From assembly GCA_951799425.1 (NCBI GenBank), contig OX637394.1:28122001-28186000 (forward strand): a DNA stretch of 64,000 bases. The letters run 5' to 3'. The position numbers and the translations under genes were made by a program. Below the pieces are notes generated by a model. That model saw only the letters and a program-made list of their open reading frames with translations, searched no databases and was not told the DNA's origin. Below are positions 1 to 11,270 of this stretch, one piece after another; the stretch's first letter is position 1, and every line of letters begins with the position of its first letter. Source of the DNA: Ilex aquifolium (taxonomy: Eukaryota > Streptophyta > Magnoliopsida > Aquifoliales > Aquifoliaceae).

Positions 1-165
1 GTCTAATTCATTAGCACGAAATGTCCACTCTCGTCGTAATCCTGCATAATACTCTTTTTGATCAAAAAAACTCTCACTCTTATAATCATCATTTCGCTCT
101 CTTAACAACCAAACCCATTGGCTTGTGCGATTGCTATAGGCTGTAGATCCTCTTGATATAGACAT
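1..165 (-). CDS. N-terminal 55 codons of an unidentified protein, cut by the window edge
   Basis: An open frame runs from an ATG at 163-165 leftwards off the window without a stop. The peptide begins MSISRGSTAYSNRTSQWVWL and is charged and aromatic-rich, with several Arg, Glu and Tyr; I recognise no domain. A TATA-like CTATATAA sits about 40 bp upstream on the same strand, which fits a real gene start but implies a very short leader. No signal peptide or membrane segment is visible. It could be a host gene start, a transposon-derived ORF, or chance; 55 codons is too short to decide. The sequence left of position 1 is needed. Confidence 0.35.
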   Translation of the reverse strand, partial: MSISRGSTAYSNRTSQWVWLLRERNDDYKSESFFDQKEYYAGLRREWTFRANELD

Positions 166-204
166 AATGTTCAATTTATGTGATATCTACCACGTACAAG
201 GTGC

Positions 205-212
205 TTATATAG
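205..212 (-). promoter_or_regulatory. TATA-like box upstream of the edge gene
   Basis: Read on the minus strand the bases are CTATATAA, about 40 bp before the ATG at 165. The placement suits a plant core promoter only if the 5' leader is very short. There is no other support. Confidence 0.25.
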
Positions 213-1018
213 TGGTTTCAACAAATGCTCATACACATTTAGGATCTAGTCAATTCATATAATGATTTTCTGAAAAAGCTGGGCAATAGAGTGACTAAGA
301 AGGCTATAATTTGGTCACTTCAGCACATGGCTTGCTAGAATGAGTTTAAATGAGATGCATTGTTCTAGACTCAACACTGAAGCAATAATGTTCAGTCATA
401 TAATCAGTATGTAGTCACTTTATAAATGTGACGCATACACACATGTATCTGATTTATTGAAAAGTTAGTGTTTAGTCACTTTATCACATGGCATACTGAA
501 AAAGCTCAACATGTCCCTATTCACATAGTGTTAATTTATATGACAATATGTATTCATGTATCACCACAATGTTCAGTTAATTCAAACAGTAATGTTTATA
601 ATGTTGAGAGAAGTAGTTTTCAACAGTGTTTAGTCATATCAGTAGTATGTACTAACTACATCTTCATTACAGTGTTAAGTCATATCAAGAAGCAATTTTC
701 AACAGTGTTAAGTCATATAAGTAGTATGTACTAACTACATCAATTCGTTTGTGGGAAAGGGAAAATTTAAGTGAAGATTTGCGCACTTGTAACATACGAA
801 GGTCTCGAAAAATTGTCATTGATATGCCAAATGACACTCTTTAACAATTGGAACGAGGGAGAAGGAGGATTCAGTTCAAAAGGTCTTTGTGTTTGATAAC
901 AAAGATTGGAAAAGAATGGTTTCTGTGATTTGGGAAATTTCAGTCTGATTTAATTCATTTAAATCATCATTTGTAATGGCGTCTTTAGAATCGTCATTCT
1001 AAATGATGATTTGACATT
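213..1018. other. Non-coding upstream region of the edge gene
   Basis: No convincing coding frame on either strand. Motifs of the type GTTTAGTCACTTTAT and GTGTTAAGTCATAT recur several times between about 365 and 742, so the stretch is partly repetitive. If the ORF at 1-165 is a real gene, this is its promoter side. Confidence 0.5.
617..742. repeat. Direct repeat, two 47-bp copies 79 bp apart
   Basis: Copies at 617-663 and 696-742 both begin TTTTCAACAGTGTT and end with TATGTACTAACTACATC, with only a few differences. A partial third copy of the core (GTGTTAAGTCATATCA) lies between them. This is a short local duplication upstream of the possible edge gene. Confidence 0.75.
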
Positions 1019-2513
1019 TGTTAGATCATATTTGTAATTGACTAATTTTGTAAAGAAATCTTAACCTATTCTATGGTCATGATGCGATCAAGTTCCAGAT
1101 CCGAAAACGTCATTGAATGGAGGAGATCAATAGTCATAACAACATCATTCAACCTCCGTATGCACCTTCATGCTTAGGACAAGGTAATGATCTAGACACA
1201 TAAGATGAACCCCTAGTTATTTTAACTTAGCTTGATTAGGATAAAAGTAGAATTGGAAGCGATTCGATGAAAATGAAAAGATTTTATAAACTATTGGAAG
1301 CGTTTGACTCACAATCGGACCTCTCTTTGAGCAACACCTTTTAGTGCTTAACATGACAAGTTTTTGTATGGTTTAATGCTTAAAAACTTGTAGGGACCGA
1401 TCTATGCTCACTGGCCTTCACTAGAGCAGTGTTTTTATGACTTAAGGAAGGAAATGAGAAAAGGCCATGGAAGGAAGCACACGGCTCGCTTGAGCAGTGC
1501 CCATGATCGCTCTAGCGTGCCTACCTTAGTCGTGTTTGAAACGTTATTTTCATTCTAGCAACAACCGCTCTATGACCGTTCTCCACCAATCGAGCGGTTG
1601 TTTGCAAATCTAGATTTTTTATTTACTAAGATTATTCTCATTCCAAACCTATATATAGAGAGAGCATTTTCCACATCTAGGTTAAGCCTCTTAAACGTCT
1701 AGTGAGATTTCCAAGAGAGAAAATTATTCTTCTACCTTGAGAGTTTTTACCAAAACCTAAATCCCTAAGATCCAAAGGTTACCAATAGAGATTTTTATCT
1801 AACATCAAAAATTAGAGTTGAAGATCTTGATGGTTTGATAAACCTATTGGTGTGTGCATACCGAGGATTGTTGGCGTGCCCATAATCGCTTGAGGCCTAG
1901 ACGAACTATGCGGTGGGGAGGTTCAAGTGAAGCTACATTAGACGTTGAAGAGGGACTTTCGATAGAGAGACAAAGCAAGGAAAGGAACATCTAACCATGT
2001 ATTGGTTGAGATAAAAGTCTCGAGTACTTGTATGTTGACTTTGCGAGTAGTGGATTAGGCTTTTGGTGAACCGAGAAGGTTCCCTGTAATTTTTCCCGAG
2101 GATTTTTCACTTCAACAAATCGCTTATGTTCTTTACTCTTATTATATACAGTTGTATTTTTTGCACACACGCAGACTATGTGTTTGTGAATTTGATTGTT
2201 TAATAGCTATTCAACCATAGTTGTGCAATTTGAGTTTTGGGGTTTGGGATCGACACGAGATTTATTTTTAGCGAATTAATTAAAGATTAATTTAAATCAA
2301 TCGTCATGTGTGACATGGGTTATGGTGTGTAAAAAAGGTTGTCATCGTTAATTTTCACATTTGATTGAGAAGAGGTAATTGTGGTAGATATATGTTTTCA
2401 ATTGGTAATCAATTTGGGCTAAAATTATAAAACCTATTCACCCCCTCTAGGTATAGTGTTCATGTGTATAATCATTAGGGAAAATCCATATCGGTTCCCC
2501 CTCCCAGAACAAC
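1019..2513 (+). repeat. 5' LTR of a decayed Copia element (left end tentative)
   Basis: The right end is placed by the tRNA-Met-type primer site that follows at 2517. A TATA box (TATATATAG, 1650-1658) lies in the middle, as expected at the U3/R boundary. I put the left end at TGTTAG (1019) because it has the TG terminus and general look of Sirevirus-type LTR starts, but no second LTR or target duplication is present to prove it. The matching 3' LTR was not found in the window. Confidence 0.5.
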
Positions 2514-2516
2514 AAT

Positions 2517-2528
2517 TGGTATCATAGC
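2517..2528 (+). other. Primer binding site, initiator tRNA-Met type
   Basis: TGGTATCATAGC differs by one base from the usual plant LTR-retrotransposon primer site TGGTATCAGAGC, complementary to the 3' end of initiator tRNA-Met. It follows the putative LTR end by a few bases, as in Copia elements. Confidence 0.8.
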
Positions 2529-2632
2529 GTGATTGCCCTAAAATCATAGACACTGAGTGGGCGTATCTTATTTTTGCTTACTTACCTAGGTTTACCTTCA
2601 AGAGATCCATTGTTACTACTAGTTAGTATTCG

Positions 2633-4579
2633 ATGGAGTCTAAAAAAAGAAGGTGATTCAATTGCACAACCTCCTGTCTTTGATGATTCAAAGTTTGCTT
2701 ATTGGAAAGCTTGCATGAAAGTATTTTTGAAATCATTTGATGAAAGAGTATGGTTAATCGTGTAAGAGAGTTGGGGCCCTTCCACCACCAACATGAAAGT
2801 TGAAGGTGGTGAAGTGGTGGTTGAAGTAAAACTTCCGAAGGTATGGACTAAAATGAGAATGAGTCTACGGGGTGCAACTCTAAAGCTTGAATATGATATT
2901 CAATGTCGTGACACCGAATGAGTTTCGAAAGATTACAAATTACGAAACTCCAAAGGAAGCGTGGGACATATTGGTTATTTCCCATGAAAAGGACTTTCAT
3001 AGTGATGATGTCTAGACTCCAAATGTACATATCTCAGTTCGAGACTTTGAGGATGCAAGATGATGAAACATTTAGTGAATTTTATGCTAAATTATGTGAT
3101 ATTGTAAATTCATCATTTGCATTAGGTATCAAGGTTGACAATGTGGCCATTAAGTGAAAAAACTTGAGATCTCTATCCGAGAGGTTTCATGCTAAGGTCA
3201 CATCCTTGGAAACAAGTGTCAACATGGAGTTGGTGTCGGCAGAAGACCTAGTTAGGTTTATATTGACCTTTGAGATGAACTTTCCATCCTTAAAAGTAAG
3301 CTAAGAGCATTACATTATGTACTACAAGTCAAGAAGGAGGTAAATCCGAGTTAGAGCTAGCCTTAATTTCTAGGAAATTTCAAAAAATACTTAAAGTCTA
3401 GCAATGTCGAGTCCCCAAGGTCAAATGGAAAGCCTAGTAACCTACTCCTAAGGAAGGAAGAGATGAAGGGGGAAGAGACACTCAAAAAAGAAGTTGAGAG
3501 AAAGGGGCAAGACTTTCAATACTTTGAATGTCAAGGATTTGGACATATTGCATCAGAATTCCCGAATAGAAAGAATAGAGATTCGCCTAAAGACAAGAAG
3601 AAAGTCATGAAGGCCACATGGAGTGATAGTGAAAGTGAGTCAAACCGAGTGTTGACTCCTTTTCTAGTGATGATGAAGAGAATTTTACGGCCTTCGTTGG
3701 CTCACACTCTCACCCCTTAGAGAAACTTCCACGAGCGAAGTTGAAACAAGTCCTACCACCGTAGTAGAATACTTGGAAGAAGAAATCCCTTTATGTATGA
3801 AGGATAAATATTGTTTTGAGGATATACAAGATGTATATGATCAATTTTATCTGCAATTCCTCAAACAACAAGAGAAGGTGCTCTCATTGAGTGGTTGAGT
3901 CAACTCTAGTGAAGAAGAAACAAGAACACTCCAAGTGTACTTGGGGAAGTCCAAGGTCCACATACATGGCCTAGAGGATGAGAAGAAGTCTCTCCTTGAT
4001 CGAGTGAGCTTCCTTGAGAGAGAGTGGCATGAGCTTGTTAAGACAAAGAAGAATCTTGAGTCTAAATGTATCAAACTTGATAAAGATTTTCATGAATCAA
4101 ATGAACTCTCTAAGAGACTTCCCAAATGCAATGAAAAGTTTGATAGAATGTTATCTATGGGAGAGAGTGTAGGTGACAAGCATGGTTTATGCTACTCAAA
4201 TGTAAACACTAACACTCCTTCCAAGACTGTGTTTCTGAAGGATTTCACCAACTCATCACCCCTACAAGTAGGAAGAAGCTCTAAATTTATTAAGAAGAAG
4301 GTTGTTAAAGAAACCTAAACCAATCATGATTTGTATTTCACTTATGGAGAACATGGTCATCATAATGGATAATGCGTGAAAAATAAGGATGTCTTAAATA
4401 AGAAGCATCTAGCACACCAATCTAAAGCTTTAAACAATCAAGTTGTTAATTTTTCTAAGCTTTTAGAGAGGTCACATGAGTACATGCATCATCGTCACAT
4501 GGACCACATGCTAGAGTGCCCAAAGCCTCTTCAACCCCCAAAGTCAAGATTGATCTACACATTTTCGGGGATAAGATAG
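2633..4579 (+). pseudogene. gag: Copia gag polyprotein, heavily mutated
   Basis: Gag coats the RNA inside the virus-like particle of the retrotransposon. Pieces of the typical plant Copia gag are readable in order: an N-terminal segment with PPVFDDSKFAYWKACMKVF (about 2670-2735), the UBN2-type region with DDETFSEFYAKLCDIVNSSF (about 3060-3120), a zinc knuckle (about 3515-3560) in which the first and last Cys of CCHC have become Tyr and Phe, a coiled-coil stretch (3935-4150), and a second knuckle-like YGEHGHHNG motif (about 4340). At least four frame changes or stops separate them. There is no protease, integrase or reverse transcriptase after it, so the element is gag-only or truncated. Confidence 0.8.
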
Positions 4580-5189
4580 TTAGTCCTCCACCCATTCCCC
4601 AACCTAACCCGAGTTTTAGGAAGGAAAAACAAGTTTGAGTGACTAAGGAGGATTTTGAAAAACTCACCATGTCAACTAAGTTAGAGGCCCCGAGTGCTTC
4701 TAGCAAGGTCATGACTCCTAAGAAGTAGAAAAGGTGAGAGTATGGACCGAGGTGATCATTCATGCATTTAATCGAATACCCTAGGGTCATACATTGTGTA
4801 TATAATTTTTTTGTTTATTTTTATCATTTGTTTTTCTATAAAAAAATACAAAAATATTTGAAATTTGAAAAACCAAAAATAAATAAATAAAAATCCAAAA
4901 AGAGTTTCAAAATTTTCATGATTATTTGAATTATGAGCATTCATTGGTTAAATTTGAAAATTAGATTTGATTTTGATCTAAATTCATCCATGAATTGCAT
5001 AGAATTTCTTTTAGGCTTCATTTATATCATGCATGCATGTTAGGACTGATTTCAGATGGGTTGAAGCGGACTGGACTGTAGAAAACAGAGGTGCTCTACG
5101 TCAGACCTCGCTCGAGTAGTCTACATCGTGATTCGGCACTGTTTGCTTAAAGATCTTTAAAGCCCTAAAAAAAATGGAGCCTAGGTGAA
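4580..5189. other. AT-rich tail after Copia gag, no gene seen
   Basis: Traces of gag-like sequence continue to about 4740, then the DNA becomes very AT-rich with many A runs (4800-4900). Nothing coding is recognisable. The junction between the Copia remnant and the gypsy fragment that follows lies somewhere in 4950-5200 and is not sharp. Confidence 0.5.
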
Positions 5190-5406
5190 AGGAGATTTTT
5201 AAATTGAACAGAGGTCAAATACAGAAGGCAATCGATATTGTAATTGTGACACAAGATGGGGAAAGAATTTTTGCAAACAGAAATGGAGAGCTGAAGAAGT
5301 TACTACCGTGAATAGCAAGAAACCTTTTCTCTTTCTAGACGAAGGGGCTCACTCATGCCCGCAATCCCTTTTTGTCACCACAAGGGCTTGAGGCATGAGA
5401 GGCAAA

Positions 5407-5776
5407 TGATGAGCCCAGATGCAACTAGGTCAGACCTAACCAATTAAGCCCAAATCAACTAAAATGCAGGTCAAGTCCGGTTTATGAATTCGACCCAGTT
5501 AGAATTCAAGGAGTCCAAGAAGATTAGAGCACGTGAGGAGCAATCACCGGGATAGCCACACTCGAAGATCAAGACAATCTTTAATTGTACAAATCCTTAG
5601 CTCTAGCTATCCTCCCCGAAAAATTAGTACCTTTACCTTCACGTCACTACCTCACCTAAGGGTTTTGTGCCAATAAATTGTAAGCTCTCTGTACATGAGA
5701 GGACATCTCTCTACACACCCTTCACATAGCTATTTCTGTCTCCTAGCTACCATACCTCTCCCGGAGCTCACCTTTG

Positions 5777-5807
<31 letters not shown>

Positions 5808-6009
5808 ACCTTACTTTATTAATAAAGGTTCTCCGGCCACCGTTGCTGCTTTCAGAGTGGAGTAGGTCCCCTTGACTGAACCACTATACATCTATGTGTT
5901 GACCCAATATTTGTCTTTTACTATTAATTGCTTATTGATTGCTCCATTAATTACCCTAAATCACATACTTGACTGTTGATTGTGAATAATCCTGTTTTGT
6001 GCATCATCA
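5407..6009 (+). repeat. 3' LTR, RT-C family
   Basis: Begins TGATGAGCCC after a polypurine-like tract and ends GTGCATCATCA, matching the RT-C LTRs at 13294-14327 and 25987-26458. It is longer (603 bp against 472 bp), partly because of an expanded CT repeat. Its TATA region reads CAATAAATTG where RT-C has TATAAATTG. Confidence 0.8.
5776..5801. repeat. (CT)n microsatellite in the LTR
   Basis: About 13 uninterrupted CT units. The RT-C LTRs have a shorter CT run at the same place, so the site has expanded here. Confidence 0.9.
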
Positions 6010-6294
6010 ATTTTCAATCTCAAAAATTAAATTAAACTAAAATATAAAGTTAAAGAACAACACGACCTAGTAGGCTGGTACTGCAATAACAAAATAACTG
6101 GCTTTGTCACAAGCCTCACAACATCGCAATTCACAAGCCAAACAACCTATCAAGATTAAAAAAATTAAGTTTCTGTTGGAAAAAGAGACATTCTAAATCA
6201 ACAATAATATCAAAAATACGAAAACAACATATTAAAAATTGTACAACACACTAAACTTCTAAAAAACTCTATAGAATTTCTAATAAAAAATTAG
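6010..6294. other. AT-rich spacer, nothing recognised
   Basis: A-rich sequence between the LTR end and the AGGGC-ended repeat. No coding frame, terminal repeats or RNA gene seen. Confidence 0.5.
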
Positions 6295-6413
6295 AGGGCC
6301 AACCAAGCAGTTTGTTATAATAGATTAAGCCCAAAAAAATAGACCCTTGAATCTTAAACACTAACAATTGTTGGGTTGTTGACCTACTGAGAGCTTTATC
6401 GTTTAGATTCAGA

Positions 6414-6470
<57 letters not shown>

Positions 6471-6695
6471 AACTTACATGTTGCAGAAGTCTAGACATCT
6501 AAAAAGTCGAGCAATTTACTAAATAAGCTGTTAAAGTGCTAATAGGCCTATTAATAAATTTTGGGCCCTCTCAAATCAACCTATTCATAATATATGTACC
6601 CATAACTAGAAATATATATCGGGGCCCCAAAATTTTACAAAATATGGGGGCCTTAGGCAGCCACACCTTAGTGGCTTAGGCCTAGGGCTGACCCT
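6295..6695. mobile_element. AGGGC-ended short interspersed element, copy 1 (diverged)
   Basis: The ends are imperfect inverted repeats: AGGGCCAACC at the left and GGCTGACCCT at the right. The interior holds a GA microsatellite and GGGGCCCC and GGGGGCC stretches, as in the better preserved copies at 13442-13955 and 45109-45605. No clear target duplication is visible. Assignment to the same family is by shared ends and composition only. Confidence 0.4.
6419..6465. repeat. (GA)n microsatellite
   Basis: About 23 uninterrupted GA units inside the AGGGC-ended element. Confidence 0.95.
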
Positions 6696-7087
6696 AAGGC
6701 TCAATCTATGTTGTTAATTTTTTTTAAAAAAAATTTCTTTTGAAATTACCTAGGAGCCATCTACGGATTACTTCTAATTCTATTTTCATCATAATCATTC
6801 TAAGTTAAAAACAATTAAGATTTCGTCATAGGTGTCTAGGAAATTACCTTTGTTCTAAGTAAGAAGGTGCATACTTATTTTAACGCTTGATCGCCTCCCT
6901 TCAATGACATGTTTAGATCTTTAACTTGATAGTATCATGGTCATGGAAAAGATTAAAATTTACAATGGACTCCACGAAATTAGTCAATTATAAAATGTGA
7001 TTTAGCAGCACTGCAGGTCTTATTTCATATGGGTGATGAAAGAATATTGTGTGGCTAAGTCTTGGAGCAAACAATCCAATTTTAATT

Positions 7088-7244
7088 GAGTAATGCTAGA
7101 TGGACTTAAAAATTAGACTTGATAATCCCAACTATTGAATAGGTAGTGGATCCCAATAAATGCTGGGATCCACAGTGAAATCAATGATTGTAATTATCAA
7201 GGCTAGTTTTTAAGTTTACTTTTTAAGTCCACGTAGTATTGCTC
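7088..7244. mobile_element. 157-bp Mutator-type MITE with perfect 9-bp target duplication
   Basis: The left end GAGTAATGCTAGATGGACTT and the right end (read in reverse, GAGCAATACTACGTGGACTT) are inverted repeats of about 25 bp with four mismatches. The element is flanked by ATTTTAATT at 7079-7087 and 7245-7253, a perfect 9-bp duplication typical of Mutator-like transposition. The centre (7146-7173) is a perfect 10-bp snap-back, GTGGATCCCA against TGGGATCCAC. No coding capacity. The outermost GAGTAATGCTA is shared with the large MULE at 55947-63855, which could have supplied transposase. Confidence 0.9.
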
Positions 7245-7253
7245 ATTTTAATT

Positions 7254-8430
7254 TAGAGGGAGGTTTGGAGACTCTGTCTCTGAGAAATAATTGTAATATA
7301 CTATTGGCTACAAGAGGTGGAGAGCTGGTATCCTATAATGCAGCAACTCGAAAGAGTCCGTCCGATGGTGGGGAGGAAGGTAAAGATAATGAAGTGGAAA
7401 TCATGAACTTTTGATGGAGTCAACTATGGTTCACTTTCTTTATGCTTTTCTTTGTGGTATGTAATTGTAGATGCATGTTGGCAACTCATGGTTACCTAGG
7501 AATGTTGAAAGTCTGCAGTGCATACATCTACCACGTTACGCATCACATTGCTGAATATCCAAAATTCTGTGTTAGTTGATTCCTATTTAACTTTTATGGC
7601 TTTCTTATTTCATCAATGAAAACTTAGCTGGCGCCGTGTAGAGATTTACAAGTATTTGATTTTTACCATACGCGTCCTATCCATGTACAATTCAATTGCA
7701 AAGAAATGTCTGAGACTACTCAAAAGTTGGGCCTAGTAATAACTAGTAATCATCTGCTTCGGGTGTCACGTGTGCGTGTCATGGAGCGGAACTATAGGGG
7801 CACAAACCCTAGGAGTTTGCTAATTCATATATATACCTATTTCATCACATAGCTACTCTTGAATGCCAACTGTTGCTTGATTGATCTATGGTTTTCATGG
7901 TGTCAGGAGAGGGAGACTGTGGTCATATGCTCTAGGAGCTAATTTATGCACTCAGATTGAGACGTCTACCCATTCGTTTATCCCACATGCTGAACTAGAA
8001 GATAAATATTTGCTTTATTGATGATTATTCTCGTTGTTGTAGGGCAACACACTGAGAAGTGAGCTGGGGCTAAACTAGGTTATTTCATATGGTTCGGAGG
8101 ATGGGGATTCATGAGAACCCATATAATTGTCGAAACAAGTCTATTTGACAACTAAAGATATCTGAAATCTAGGGTTCAAGTGTTGTGGTTGTTTGTATGA
8201 GTGGCTGATCTAGAGGGAACTATAAATGAACTGATTTTTATCTTAATTTCATGCCTCCTGATAGTTTAATTTATATGATAGGTGCAGAGCTTCATTTTTC
8301 GCAATCTTGAATGGACAAAGTTTGAAGATTTTGTATTTTTTATTGTTTACATCTTTTGATTGATTTCAAAATTTTCACATGGTGGAGGATTTCAATGATG
8401 TAACCATTGAAAATTAAAAAGGAATTAGAG
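7254..8430. other. Spacer with no recognised gene
   Basis: Moderately AT-rich DNA between the MITE and the CACTA element. No conserved protein segment was recognised in any frame and no terminal repeats were found. Confidence 0.5.
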
Positions 8431-8760
8431 AAACACTTCAAGAAAAGTAGTGATAGTCGGTGTTTAATCACTAGCGTTTGGGTAAAATGCCGTTGTGTTT
8501 GTTAATTACCAGCGTTTAATAAACACCACTGATTCCTGACGTTTCTTAAATGCCACTAATTCGTAATTAATTTAATTAAGCACTATTAAACACCACTATT
8601 TACTAGTGTAATAAATTTCAATTATTACCGGCATTTAGTAAACGCCCCTTATTCTAAGTTTCCTTTTATTTTTTCTGGCCCCCGACTTAACATTTTATTT
8701 ACCTTTTCTCCTAAATCGTCTTCCTCATTTTAACCTAGACGATGCCTTCTCTCCGGCACA

Positions 8761-8809
8761 TCACACACACACACACACACACACATTCTCTCTCTCTCTC
8801 TCTCTCTCT
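8761..8809. repeat. (CA)n followed by (CT)n microsatellite
   Basis: About 12 CA units followed by about 11 CT units, inside the CACTA element. Confidence 0.95.
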
Positions 8810-10031
8810 AGACTCTCTTCTGAAATCATGGCCTCCCTCTTCTATGGCTTCTCTCTATGAATTTCTTTGCCACAGCAGCTCTGGTGTTCTTAAGAGAACA
8901 TAGGTGAATTGATTTTCCCCCCAATTCCCTTATCGCTGCCTCACCTCTTCGTCGTCATGTTTAGGCTTTCCGACGCACTTTTTGGGTCTGTCATCAAAGA
9001 AATCAAGCCCTCCATCGATTAGATTGTCATCTGCCTCGTTGTTTGCCTCGCTGAGCACGTCACTCTCTCAGATCGATGTATGTGTTTAAGTGTTTTGACC
9101 TTTGGCATTGATTTTGTACAGATCCATGTATGTGTTCAAGTTATTTTCTTAAAATGCAATTTGTATTGGTTAGATTTCGTACCTAGCCTTCACCATCGAA
9201 GCCCTAGTGTCCATCGAAGAGAGCTCAGCTTGAGCAATTATGCTTCTATTGTCTTCTTGTAAGGTCATCAAGTATTAGGTTTTTGTGTTCTTTTGATTGA
9301 TTCTTAATGTTGTAATTCCAGGAATATGTGGTAGAAGACTAAGAAGCTCAAAAGAATCTCCTAGAACTTGACCCCTCACACGTTACAGAGCTAAGGATGT
9401 TAAGCCTCTATTGAGTTGAGAATTCATGTCTGCTGTTGAAGTATTTGGTAACTCCCATGTTTTACTTTCTACATTTCTTGAAATTGTTTTCTCTTTATAA
9501 CCGATGTGCTTTTCTAATATGTGTTTCTTACTTAGTAGAAACATAATGTGTAGATAACACCTTGATTTCTTTGCTTCTCATTTTCATCTTTTATACTTCT
9601 TGCTTCAAGTTCAACCATGTGCTCATGGGTGCCTTTTCTTTTATATTATTTGATACGATGTTGTTCACCTCAAGTAGATTGGTGATTCGACTCTTCGCTA
9701 GATTATTGGCATATATGCTCTATAACTTTTTGCAACAGTTGTGGCATGCATTTTTGGGGTCCAACATGCATTTTTTGTGGTTTAGGATGGTTTAGGGGCA
9801 TTGGGTCTGTTACAGAGCATAGTGCCATATTATTCTATGGTTTATTTTTTTCCTTGGTTCCGGTTTGCATATGTTGTGCTCTGGAGCTGCTGCTATGTCA
9901 TTTTCCAGTGGGTCATTTTCTCATTCAAAGGATTCTCCTGGGTGGACATACCCTTTTCTGGAGCTTTCAACACCATGTGCACCTCTATGGTAATTTGTTT
10001 TCGATGTTTGCTTTCGCTAATCAGTAGGAAG

Positions 10032-11270
10032 ACTTTGAAAGGGAGATTTTGCTTCAGGATTATTTCACCAGCAAAGAACTACACTTTACAGGTAGCCTTA
10101 CTGCAGCTTGCAATGTTGAGTTTTGATATATGTGAATATAACACACAAACCATCTTCTTGGCGGGTGGTTATGCTGAGTAATGCACTAGATAACTTCTAA
10201 TTGCTATTGATTTTGTCTGGAATTGATGTTTCATATTTTGTTGTAAGTTTAGGCAGAGAGTTATCTAGATCAAATTGATTGGATTGAGAAGATAACGTGG
10301 GTTATTACTGCTATTGTGTTCTCAGGCCCTTGAGAGGGTAATCAATAGGAATTCATTAATAAGCATGTAGCCTTTGATCTTCATACTAACTATTGCAACC
10401 AGTTTTTGTTTTAGTGCATGCTTGCTAGTCCCAAGGGTAGTGGTAATCATGAATCTGCCAGTGAGAGTAGTTATTTTGAAAGTTGTGATTTTGATCATGC
10501 AGCAGTTGAAGAATTTGCATCAGAGAGGGTTGCTTGTGCATATCATGAACGTGCATTGAGAAGTTGACAACAACAACGACCAGGTCTAAAATGTAAAAAT
10601 CCGATTGATATGTTGTGGAGCATATGTGGAAATGATAAATGTGCTGATTGTGGTGCTCCTTAAATCTTGGAGTTCTTGTCTGCACAGAATGTTCTGGTGT
10701 TCATTGAAATCTCGGTGTGCACATATCAAAGGTAAATTTCATAATCTTGGCTACATGCCTTTTTGAAGGGTACTTGTGGATCTCTTTGGCATCTTTTAGA
10801 TGTGATTGCCTGTTGTATAAATGTTCATTCATACTGCTTAGCAAAGCCCAAAAGGTTATAGTTTTCATTTATCGGTCGATGATGATTCTATAAATATTCT
10901 GTGATGAAGAAGAAACCGAGGACCATATGGTAGATGTAGCCATATATTTGTCAATATATAAGATAAAATAAATGGAAATTCAAACTTATTCTTAGGCGGC
11001 GTCAATATTTAGTCAATTAGATTCACTGTAGAGGTCTATTGCATTTAAATTATTATTTGCAAAAAAGAAAAACAATTGTTTATTATGTTTACAGGTTGAC
11101 ATGGTATTCTTTTTGATGGATATATTAAAATAGTTTTTTGTCCACTTGTGGTCGACTTCTGTTGCAGGTCAGGTGCCTGACATTTGATGTTAAAGTGTGG
11201 GAACCGTCTCATTTGCTAACTCAGTCTGGGAGGAAGCATTGCAATACTTTGAATTGAATATGTGGTAGAT
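10032..11270 (+). pseudogene. Captured fragment of an ARF-GAP gene (ACAP/AGD type) with introns
   Basis: Four exon-like blocks match plant ARF GTPase-activating proteins of the BAR-PH-ArfGAP class. Block 1 (10032-10091) gives RFCFRIISPAKNYTLQ, end of the PH domain. Block 2 (10253-10335) gives LDQIDWIEKIT. Block 3 (about 10415-10731) holds the linker (SASESSYFE, DFDHAAVEEFASER) and the zinc finger, with CGNDKCADCGAP and then, in another frame, LNLGVLVCTECSGVH. Block 4 (11168-11270) gives LTFDVKVWEPS. GT and AG intron borders remain at 10092, 10252, 10732 and 11167. Damage includes a TGA after LRS, loss of the residues between the two Cys pairs with a frame change, a TGA where the catalytic Arg after SGVH is expected, and other shifts. 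Parental genes activate hydrolysis by ARF GTPases in vesicle traffic. This copy lacks the BAR domain and cannot encode a working GAP. Confidence 0.85.

Larger units (their letters stand above)
5190..6009 (+). mobile_element. 3' end of a Tat-type gypsy element, same family as RT-C
   Basis: The tail before the LTR (polypurine-like GGGCTTGAGGCATGAGAGG, then CAAA) and the LTR itself match the 3' end of RT-C at 25880-26458, including the segment CCACCGTTGCTGC against CCACCATTGCCGC. Everything 5' of about 5190 is missing, so this is a truncated copy or a leftover of a deletion fused to the Copia remnant. Confidence 0.8.

Noticed and set aside
6419-6465. Possible CRISPR-like or regulatory array
   Set aside because: Plain dinucleotide microsatellite; none of the repeats in the window have spacer structure.
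9562-10181. Overlapping plus-strand frames (77, 93 and 126 codons) that look hydrophobic
   Set aside because: Only the part from 10032 matches a known protein, and that is an exon of the captured ARF-GAP fragment. The Phe- and Leu-rich remainder reflects T-rich intron-like DNA.
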